Source: Pseudomonas fluorescens (GTDB taxonomy: Bacteria > Pseudomonadota > Gammaproteobacteria > Pseudomonadales > Pseudomonadaceae). Taken from it: a DNA stretch of 64,000 nt. The notes beneath the pieces are model-generated. The model made no database searches and was not told the origin of the DNA. It worked only from the letters and a program-made list of their open reading frames with translations. Of the stretch, positions 49,369 to 55,699 are shown one piece after another. Made by a program: the position numbers and the translations under genes. The stretch is taken from positions 1 through 64,000 of the forward strand of contig NZ_CABVII010000007.1 of the NCBI RefSeq assembly GCF_902497995.1, written 5' to 3'. How positions within the stretch are numbered: position 1 is the first letter of the stretch; each line of letters opens with the position of its first letter.

Positions 49369-49716
49369 ATGAACGATCCGAAAGTAGAAGCCAGGTACGA
49401 ATCCATCCTGCTGCGCGTGCTGTGGATGATCGTCTTCTTGCTGGTCTGGCAAGTGGCGCAATTCATCCTCGGCGCGGTGGTGCTGGTGCAACTGATCTAT
49501 CGTTTAATTTATGGCGCCCCGAGCGCCAGCCTGATGAACTTCGGCGACAGCCTGAGCCAGTTCCTGGCGCAGATCGGTCGTTTCGGCAGTTTTCACAGCG
49601 ACCAGAAACCCTGGCCGTTCGCCGACTGGCCGATGCCGCGTACGCCGGAAGGCGAAGCGCCGCACGTTGTGGCGCCCGCGCCGCATCCGGCTCGAGATGA
49701 GGAACCGAAATTATGA
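49369..49716 (+). CDS. DUF4389 membrane protein
   Basis: A 115-residue protein with one hydrophobic stretch (LLRVLWMIVFLLVWQVAQFILGAV, possibly a hairpin), then FGDSLSQFLAQIGRF and a Pro-rich tail, matching DUF4389. The function is unknown. It lies between gpsA and sixA and overlaps sixA by 4 bases. Confidence 0.82.
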   Translation: MNDPKVEARYESILLRVLWMIVFLLVWQVAQFILGAVVLVQLIYRLIYGAPSASLMNFGDSLSQFLAQIGRFGSFHSDQKPWPFADWPMPRTPEGEAPHVVAPAPHPARDEEPKL

Positions 49717-50168
49717 AACTCTGGGTATTGCGTCATGGTGAAGCCGAGCCACACGGCAAACGTCCCGATTCCGAGCGGGCGCTGACCGCCCACGGTCGTG
49801 AAGAAGTGCTGCGCTCCGCCGCCGTGTTGATCGGCCAGCCGATTACGGCCATCTATGCCAGCCCTTTCCTGCGAGCGCAGGAAACCGCCTTGCTGGTGCG
49901 TGACGCGCTGGGCTTTCAACCGGAGATTCGCACCGTCGAATGGTTGACACCCGACAACCGCCCGCAAGCGGTGGCGGAACAGTTGGTGTCGGTCGATCAT
50001 GCGCTGCTGGTCAGTCATAACCCGCTGGTGGGCAACCTGCTGGGCTACCTTCAGAATGGCCATGTGCAGGACCCGGAAGCGGTGCCAACCGCCGGCCTTG
50101 CCGAGCTGGAAGGCGACGGACCGCTGGCGGGCGCGATGAAACTCAAAGGCATCAAGCACCCTGGCTGA
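49713..50168 (+). CDS. sixA: SixA, phosphohistidine phosphatase
   Basis: A 151-residue histidine phosphatase with the catalytic RHGEAEPHG at residues 6-14, YASPFLRAQETA and the second His in LLVSHNPLVGNL. SixA removes phosphate from histidines, in E. coli from the HPt domain of ArcB and from PtsN-pathway proteins. Its start overlaps the DUF4389 gene (ATGA). Confidence 0.9.
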   Translation: MKLWVLRHGEAEPHGKRPDSERALTAHGREEVLRSAAVLIGQPITAIYASPFLRAQETALLVRDALGFQPEIRTVEWLTPDNRPQAVAEQLVSVDHALLVSHNPLVGNLLGYLQNGHVQDPEAVPTAGLAELEGDGPLAGAMKLKGIKHPG

Positions 50169-50178
50169 AGAAACCGGC

Positions 50179-50270
50179 CCCTGTGGGAGCGTGGCTTGCC
50201 CGCGATGCAGACGCCGCGGTGTAACAGCCTGACCGCGTCATCGTCCCGGATGGCAATCACGCTCCCATTT
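50179..50270. repeat. decayed REP pair beside the bacteriocin locus
   Basis: CCTGTGGGAGCGTGGCTTGCCCGCGATG (left) and a degraded right arm (GGCAATCACGCTCCCATTTGGG) flank a loop with TGACCGCGTCATCG. The same loop segment recurs beside the single REP arm at 55574, on the other side of the bacteriocin genes. Confidence 0.7.
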
Positions 50271-50335
50271 GGGCTGGACACCCGTCGCTTACGCATAGGA
50301 CGCTGTCTGCTTGCTTCTCTGATCGGCCAAAGGGC

Positions 50336-51844
50336 CTAATCCGGATACTCACGTCGGTCTCTGAACATGACATACAAAGGATCCAGCCCTGACTCTATGG
50401 GGAAGACCACAATGTAGTCGTCGAAACGAAGGTTTTCCTTGTCGATAGGAGGTTCGAGCCGCGGCACCGGTGAGGAATAAATAAAACCCAATCGATTCGG
50501 TTTTCCAGCCATCGATGAGTCGGTTTCAAGCGCAACCTGGTCAAGCCAGGAAACAGTGATGGGTGCATCGCCATCAGCCGTAAAACTGAGCGCCCCTGAT
50601 TGTTCCTCTTGTCGCGCCGCCCTGACTCGAACCCCGGATGGATGAGCGCCCTGCAGCGCATTGATATACACCTGCGACAGGGTCTTGACCTCGCGCAACC
50701 CCTTGAACATCGTTCCGGGTTTGGCAGGGACTACTTGCGTATTTATCCTGAAAGGCAATTCCACCTCGGCCTTGTTCGCCGCAAGACTTTGCCAATCCCG
50801 ACCTTCGCTAACCACCAGTTCAGCCAAGGGAACACTAAGACCATATACCTGAGTATCTGCCCGACTGGAAAATTCAAAGTGCAGCACCGCCGCACTCGCG
50901 TGTCCTTCAACTGACTCGCCGGCAGTGTGCTGCCAGGTGAATTCGGCAACTGCGGAGCGGATGGACTTTTGTAGATCCTTCTGTTGAGACAACCACAACT
51001 TCGCGGGCCCTCCAGCCAACAAAACATCGGGATATTTGTCGGCAAAGTCTACTGAAGCAGTCATCGCAATGGCGGCCTGTGCGGGGCCGACCCCGGCCAG
51101 AGTGCGCGAACGCACCAGCTGTTGTTGTGCCGCGACCAGCAGTACCTCCGCTTCATCGTGTAACGCGCGATATCGCTGGGCGGTGCTTGCCAACTGCGCC
51201 ATATAGCGGGCTTGAATTCCAGTGATCTGCTGCACCTGGATCTGCCACTGTGCCTGATCGGATCGTGCAAAGTTGTAATCGCGCTGAGTATCACTCATGG
51301 CGAACTCCACACTCATTTTCCAGAACCCGAGTTTTTTGACGGCGGTATGCGTTTCCTCCTGGGCACGCTCCAGGGAACGAATGGTCGTCTCCAGCTCAGC
51401 GACATTTGCATTAAGCCTCTTTTGACCGCGCTGGTCGTTGATAGTCCTCTGGAAATGACCAATTGCTGTTTCCAGGGCCTGCTCCGACACGGCGACGTCG
51501 GTACTGATTTTTTGCAGCTTGGCGAGATTTCGGTCAACGGGGCTCAGTGGCGCTGGCCTGGCAGCTGGGGGAAAAACTTCTCCCTTGAACGCCGCCATGC
51601 CTTGTTTGTGATGCCAGTCCCTGACGTGATGCAGGACCCAATCCACACCTAAAGCCGCGCCGGAGTCGAAACTGTTGTCAGGATAAAACAGCAGGTCTGC
51701 CCCCTTGGGATGACCGACGATGCGGTCGAAATGATTGATCAGGCGGTCATGATCCAGTTTCGGTAGGTCGACGGCCCAGATTTTGTCGAGCAGTGCCAGG
51801 AATTCCGCTACGGTGTAATCCTTGAGGGTTGCTTTAAGTTCCAT
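50336..51844 (-). CDS. fusion of an Im-like immunity domain and a pyocin-S translocation domain, no killing domain
   Basis: A 502-residue protein. Residues 1-88 align with colicin E-type immunity proteins (MELKATLKDYTVAEFLALL, then GADLLFYPD, keeping the Asp and aromatic-Tyr positions used by Im9 to grip its DNase). A Pro-rich linker (89-104) and a long helical, coiled-coil region (105 to ~260) follow, then an S-type pyocin domain (about 320-500) ending FPIESGLDPLYVMFRD and RREYPD-stop. In complete pyocins this motif leads straight into the nuclease, so the protein stops exactly at the domain border. The ATG at 51844 is used; an in-frame start ten codons upstream is unlikely. Last gene of the bacteriocin locus. 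Its role is unknown: remnant, decoy or deliverable immunity module. Confidence 0.8.
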   Translation of the reverse strand: MELKATLKDYTVAEFLALLDKIWAVDLPKLDHDRLINHFDRIVGHPKGADLLFYPDNSFDSGAALGVDWVLHHVRDWHHKQGMAAFKGEVFPPAARPAPLSPVDRNLAKLQKISTDVAVSEQALETAIGHFQRTINDQRGQKRLNANVAELETTIRSLERAQEETHTAVKKLGFWKMSVEFAMSDTQRDYNFARSDQAQWQIQVQQITGIQARYMAQLASTAQRYRALHDEAEVLLVAAQQQLVRSRTLAGVGPAQAAIAMTASVDFADKYPDVLLAGGPAKLWLSQQKDLQKSIRSAVAEFTWQHTAGESVEGHASAAVLHFEFSSRADTQVYGLSVPLAELVVSEGRDWQSLAANKAEVELPFRINTQVVPAKPGTMFKGLREVKTLSQVYINALQGAHPSGVRVRAARQEEQSGALSFTADGDAPITVSWLDQVALETDSSMAGKPNRLGFIYSSPVPRLEPPIDKENLRFDDYIVVFPIESGLDPLYVMFRDRREYPD

Positions 51845-51885
51845 CTTTAGTACTTCCTTGTTGCTCTTGGGCAAACTGCCGAAGA

Positions 51886-51920
51886 AGCTGGCATCTATAC
51901 GCGGTGAGCAGATGCCAGCT
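51886..51920 (-). promoter_or_regulatory. hairpin before the Im-pyocin fusion gene
   Basis: AGCTGGCATCT (51886-51896) and AGATGCCAGCT (51910-51920) form a perfect 11-bp inverted repeat with a 13-base loop and no T-run. It lies between the Im9-like gene and the fusion gene and is related in sequence to the hairpin at 52303. Confidence 0.65.
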
Positions 51921-51940
51921 AACGATGGTGAATACGTGAG

Positions 51941-52216
51941 TTACTCCGGTTTGAAACCAGGTTTGTTATTGGCTGCGCGCCATTGTTTGACCTCTTTCAA
52001 GATTCCTTCAGGACTGTCTTCTTGACCTTCCTTAGGGTAGAAGATGACGTCTGAGCGGCCGGGATGTTCTGTGATGAGTTCAAAGTGCGTAAGTAGACGG
52101 TCTAGATATAGCTCCAGCGCTCTGCCGTGCAACCCGTCGGGATAATCGCGAAACCTTCGCAGAAACGACAAAAACTCAGCTTCGGTGTAGTCCTCTAATT
52201 TTTCATTAAAAATCAT
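51941..52216 (-). CDS. Im9-like colicin/pyocin DNase immunity protein, apparently orphan
   Basis: A 91-residue acidic protein close to E. coli Im9/Im2: DYTEAEFLSFLRRFRD, LLTHFELITEHPGRSDVIFY, KEGQEDSPEGILKEV and KQWRAANNKPGFK. The DNase-binding hot spot (SDVIFYP, for SDLIYYP in Im9) is kept. It should bind an HNH DNase of the E9 type, but the only such domain nearby is the inactive one inside the 854-residue toxin. A short leader frame ends 5 bases before its ATG, suggesting coupling. Confidence 0.9.
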   Translation of the reverse strand: MIFNEKLEDYTEAEFLSFLRRFRDYPDGLHGRALELYLDRLLTHFELITEHPGRSDVIFYPKEGQEDSPEGILKEVKQWRAANNKPGFKPE

Positions 52217-52221
52217 CTTTG

Positions 52222-52257
52222 TTATTCCTTGTGCACTTGAATCGCTTTAAGTTCCAT
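52222..52257 (-). other. 11-residue leader frame, relic of an Im gene start
   Basis: ATG-GAA-CTT-AAA-GCG then seven more codons and TAA encode MELKAIQVHKE. The first 14 bases and the ~60 upstream match the start and leader of the fusion gene at 51844 (MELKAT). It looks like the 5' end of a duplicated Im gene, now truncated just before the Im9-like start. AAGGA inside it can serve as the ribosome site for that gene. Confidence 0.6.
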
Positions 52258-52302
52258 CTTAAGTGCTTTCTTGTTTGTTGGTACGTCAGCCGAAGGCGAT
52301 GG

Positions 52303-52329
52303 CATCTGCTCATTCCTGATGAGCAGATG
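52303..52329 (-). promoter_or_regulatory. hairpin between the two immunity genes
   Basis: CATCTGCTCAT (52303-52313) and ATGAGCAGATG (52319-52329) are perfect inverted repeats with a 5-base loop and no T-run. It may protect the 3' end of the toxin-immunity message or attenuate it. Confidence 0.65.
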
Positions 52330-52366
52330 TGCACCGTTCATTGATGCTTTTATTAAAAGCTCAATT

Positions 52367-52843
52367 TTAATCGTGACCCTTATCAATCAAGGTAAAGATC
52401 AGAGTTTTGACTTCCATCGCGGCGGTATATTGAAACACAATCTTCTTGCCCGGATAGATGGCGGGATCCAGAGGGTACGATTCCCAGCCACCTGTTTGGC
52501 CCATTGGTTTCGGCATTTTTATCGGGCCTCTTGATTCCATGGGTTGGCCGAAAATCGCATGAACATCAGATTGGGTCATTTCCGAAGAGTAAGGAGGTGG
52601 AAGTTCTCCTGTGTATTCGACAATTCCTGACATTACCTTTTTTAGAGTTATAAATAATGCTTCAAACTGCTTGGTCTCAGCCCAGAACGATAGATTCAGC
52701 CCGGCCTCCAAGTCGATATGCAGTAGATCGCGTCCAGGATAGAGTTCGTGTAATTTTTCGCTAGAGATTAGGCCTTGAGCAACCAAGTTTTCGTGACTTT
52801 CACCCAGCTTGTTAATCAAGTTCGATATTGATGCTGCGCTCAT
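52367..52843 (-). CDS. DUF6392-like putative immunity protein
   Basis: A 158-residue soluble protein with a helical start (SISNLINKLGESHENLVAQGL), a beta-rich middle and the segment EMTQSDVHAIFGQP, resembling DUF6392 proteins, which commonly follow S-type pyocin-like genes. The ATG at 52843 overlaps the toxin's TAA by one base, the expected arrangement for a toxin and its own immunity protein; an ATG three codons upstream is possible. The DNA is AT-richer than the flanks, as is the toxin's 3' end. Immunity to the new C-terminal domain is inferred from position. Confidence 0.75.
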   Translation of the reverse strand: MSAASISNLINKLGESHENLVAQGLISSEKLHELYPGRDLLHIDLEAGLNLSFWAETKQFEALFITLKKVMSGIVEYTGELPPPYSSEMTQSDVHAIFGQPMESRGPIKMPKPMGQTGGWESYPLDPAIYPGKKIVFQYTAAMEVKTLIFTLIDKGHD

Positions 52844-55407
52844 TAGTACCACCCTTGGTCATTATGGAGTTTGTGTAATGCCATTCGCGCGATTTCGAGC
52901 TCTGCCTCTTCAAATCCAAGCTTCAGGAGCCCTTCCTTGATGGCATCGAAATTCCCATCTACTGCAGCTCGTAAATCGAGTGCGTCATTTTTTATTTTGG
53001 AAGGGGTATTTAGCCAGCCGTTCGTTTCGCTAAAATTACGATGCACTTCCGTGGGTATTGCTATGCCTGGGGCATTATTTAATAAAATTTTAATTTCATG
53101 GGCGTCCAAGTTAGGAAATTCTTGTTTTATGTGCATCTCCAATGCCTTTTTTGAAGGTATATGGTCAATATCCATCCCATCCTTATAGCTCCGACGACTC
53201 ATCTCTTTATACGGCCCAACCTCCAGCGGCTCAACCGGCGGCCCCACGAAAACCAAGCCGGGCGAAGGCAAGTCCGCATCTCCCGGAAACCCAGGAATTT
53301 TCGCACCAATCTCCCCTTCATCAACAGCCGGAAACGTCTCGTTTTCCGGTAGGACCGGGATCGCCGGGCTGCCGGGGTGAACCACTGGAACAATGGGCGC
53401 GATCGGCGATGTCGTCGCGCCAATGTGTTCGCTGCCCGGCGGCACCAAGGGTGTCCAGGTGCCAACGCCGACGGGTCGGATCGGCCAGGGCAGGACAGCG
53501 GGTGCCACTCCCAGCCATCCCTCTGCACTGTCCGGGGTCTTGATGCTGATCTGATCAAGGTTGAACGGATCGGTCCAGAACTCCGTCCGCTCCTGGTACC
53601 GCAGTTCGAACTCTCGATTTTCACCCGTCCATGTGCTTTTCGGTGCATAGGGTGCAAAGCCTTCTTCGACTCGCTTTCGGTTCAGCTCATCCAGCTGGCT
53701 GGAGAGCGCCGGTTGATCGCCGAAAGTTCGCCACAGCGCTGCGTCGAAGGCACCGAACGATTTGATTTCCCGCCCCCGGAACTGGTCGCCGATTTGCGTC
53801 GGGATGGCGGCACCCTTGACCCCGCTGGCGCTTTTCCACCAGTCAGGCGTAATTGCTTGGCCGGTTCCGGTGACGACGCCTGTGCCCATGGGCGGTACGT
53901 TGAAGGACAGATACAGCGGTGGCAGGCCAGGCACGCAGACAATGCAGTCCTGGATGCGCATGTCGACACCCGTCGGGATGTCCTGTACCTGCGGTTCCAT
54001 CACGGCCAGCCGGGCGGTCAGGCTTGTCGTGGTCGCTTGAGGTGCGGCATCGGCAGCGAATTGCAGGTGTCTGGTCGGTGTTCCAGGGATCTCGGCCGTG
54101 TAGAGGCCGGTCAACGGATCCAGCAGCGCATTCACCACCGGAACCCGGGAATCTATCTCGCCTCCGGTACTGGCGACGACGATCGCGGTCCCTTCCGGCA
54201 CGGCAACCTGTTTGAGGCGGTATTCCACCTCCACCGAACCGCCTGCGTCGGCGACCGCTTGCAGTTCGCCACGGTCATGCAGGTCCAGCGCTTGAGCCGG
54301 GACGCCGATGGCCTGGAATAATCGATGACGTTGCTCGGGCGTCAACTCGCCGTCGCCCAGGGTCGGTGAGTACACCATCGCCGTGACAAATACCGGCCCT
54401 GTTTTTACGGCAATGCGCCCGATGTCGTCGAGCAAATCGACGCCGGCCGCTATCGCCCTTTCGAGTACCGCCGCAACTTCTTGCGCAATGCGTACACCCT
54501 CCGGGGTCAACACCATCCCGCCAGCCGCCAGCGCAGGGGTGGGTACCTTCAGCGTCTTGGCCTGCCGGATCCGTTCGACACGTGTATTTTCGTCGGCCTG
54601 CTGCTTGAACCGAATGCGCGCCTCACGCTGTTCGGCCTGCTGGCGGTGGCGTTCCCAATTAGCTTCCCGTTCACGCCAGACCACTGTCTGCTCGGCATGA
54701 TGCCTGGCCAGGGCGGCGGATTTATCTGTCAGCGTGTTGATCTGAGCCAATAACCACCGGGCTTCATGCGCTGCGCTGTAGGCGTTTTCCCAACTCTGAT
54801 GACCGGCATCAAGCGCTTGGCCGAACTGGTCCAGTCGCGCCAGGTAATCGTTCGCACTACGTGAGAGTGGATCGTGCCCATCGAACGCACGGGCAGCCGC
54901 GTTCTTCGTGTTGAGCTCTGCTGTTTTACTGGCGATCAGCCCGTCGATTGCATTTTTTTCTTTGGTGATGAGGTATAGCTGCCAGCGCTCGCTGGAGTCC
55001 TTACGAGGCGATCGTCGCGCCTCTGTAATTTCGCGTTCAAGCGCTGGCGCAAGCTGCTCGGTCCTGGCCGCAAAGTTACGATCGAATTCGGCCCGGATAG
55101 CGTCATGGCGTTGCACCATCCCCGCGAGCAGTTGCTGTCGTGTCTGAAGGCGGGCCTGCTCCTGGGCTTGCGCGGCAGCAGCCTGCGCCTGTATTCGCTT
55201 TTGTTCCTCGGCTTGAAGGTATTCTTGCTTGGCCCGCCGCCTGGCCTCTTTGGTTTTTTGGCTGGGGCCACTGAATGCCCCTGAAGCGCCGACGCGGTTA
55301 CCCCCGAAATTGCCACCGCTTCCTGAACCGCCGCCACTCGGGGCCGGCGGTCCCGGCCTGATGACAACATCCCCTGTTGATCCATCATTCGATGTTCGCT
55401 GTGCCAT
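52843..55407 (-). CDS. S-type pyocin-like bacteriocin with an inactive internal DNase domain and a different C-terminal toxin domain
   Basis: An 854-residue protein. Residues 1-50 are Gly/Ser-rich and flexible, like colicin translocation regions; 50-285 are long charged helices; about 300-507 is the pyocin-S translocation domain (YSPTLGDGELTPEQ, then CVPGLPPLYLSF). Residues 508-626 align with the colicin E9 DNase (TGTGQ, KGAAIPTQIGDQFRGREIKSF, REFEL, then ISIKTP), but the His-His pair after 'FEL' is Arg-Tyr (603-604) and the terminal HxxxH is absent, so it should be dead. A Pro-rich linker (635-725) leads to a distinct domain (730-854) with MDIDHIPSKKA and IPTEVHRNFSETNG, a probable metal-dependent nuclease. 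AAGGAGA precedes the ATG at 55407. No signal peptide, as usual for this class. Confidence 0.85.
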   Translation of the reverse strand: MAQRTSNDGSTGDVVIRPGPPAPSGGGSGSGGNFGGNRVGASGAFSGPSQKTKEARRRAKQEYLQAEEQKRIQAQAAAAQAQEQARLQTRQQLLAGMVQRHDAIRAEFDRNFAARTEQLAPALEREITEARRSPRKDSSERWQLYLITKEKNAIDGLIASKTAELNTKNAAARAFDGHDPLSRSANDYLARLDQFGQALDAGHQSWENAYSAAHEARWLLAQINTLTDKSAALARHHAEQTVVWREREANWERHRQQAEQREARIRFKQQADENTRVERIRQAKTLKVPTPALAAGGMVLTPEGVRIAQEVAAVLERAIAAGVDLLDDIGRIAVKTGPVFVTAMVYSPTLGDGELTPEQRHRLFQAIGVPAQALDLHDRGELQAVADAGGSVEVEYRLKQVAVPEGTAIVVASTGGEIDSRVPVVNALLDPLTGLYTAEIPGTPTRHLQFAADAAPQATTTSLTARLAVMEPQVQDIPTGVDMRIQDCIVCVPGLPPLYLSFNVPPMGTGVVTGTGQAITPDWWKSASGVKGAAIPTQIGDQFRGREIKSFGAFDAALWRTFGDQPALSSQLDELNRKRVEEGFAPYAPKSTWTGENREFELRYQERTEFWTDPFNLDQISIKTPDSAEGWLGVAPAVLPWPIRPVGVGTWTPLVPPGSEHIGATTSPIAPIVPVVHPGSPAIPVLPENETFPAVDEGEIGAKIPGFPGDADLPSPGLVFVGPPVEPLEVGPYKEMSRRSYKDGMDIDHIPSKKALEMHIKQEFPNLDAHEIKILLNNAPGIAIPTEVHRNFSETNGWLNTPSKIKNDALDLRAAVDGNFDAIKEGLLKLGFEEAELEIARMALHKLHNDQGWY

Positions 55408-55573
55408 ACAGTCTCTCCTTGTCTGTAGGGCACAGCATGTCGATGGGGTGATGGTCAGGTGCGGTACATATTTATTGGGTGTGATTTATTTATGCGGGGG
55501 AGAGGGGGTGGTGGATCGGGCGCTGGATCCGCCAGGGGTGGTGCAGCAGTACGCAAGCTGGACCGCGTCATCG

Positions 55574-55605
55574 TTCTTCGCGGGCAAGCCTCGCTCCTAC
55601 AGGGG
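55574..55605. repeat. single REP arm, 'GTAGGAGCGAGGCTTGCC' class
   Basis: TTCTTCGCGGGCAAGCCTCGCTCCTACAGGGG has no inverted partner. Just before it lies GACCGCGTCATCG, the loop segment also present at 50231, so this may be half of a REPIN cut by the event that placed the bacteriocin genes. Confidence 0.8.
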
Positions 55606-55640
55606 CGGCGGCGTTGCTGGTTTTTGTGTGAAATAGTTGA

Positions 55641-55670
55641 CCAAGCAACCGCTTGGTTGACTACGCTTGG
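55641..55670. promoter_or_regulatory. candidate TetR-type operator before the acyl-CoA synthetase gene
   Basis: CCAAGC-AACC-GCTTGG (55641-55656) is a perfect dyad, extended by TTGA on both sides, with a third GCTTGG at 55665-55670. It lies 44-59 bases before the start codon. Dyads of this kind are typical for TetR regulators of acyl-CoA metabolism; no regulator gene is adjacent. Confidence 0.45.
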
Positions 55671-55699
55671 TCCAGACCACAAACAAAGGAGCGAGTCGC

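Noticed and set aside
55424..55436. CTGT...ACAG pair upstream of the bacteriocin as a LexA box
   Set aside because: The spacer is 5 bases, whereas LexA boxes need 8.
55473..55486. ATTGGGTGTGAT as a PrtN P-box
   Set aside because: Single copy on the strand opposite the gene; functional P-boxes occur as several copies facing the gene.
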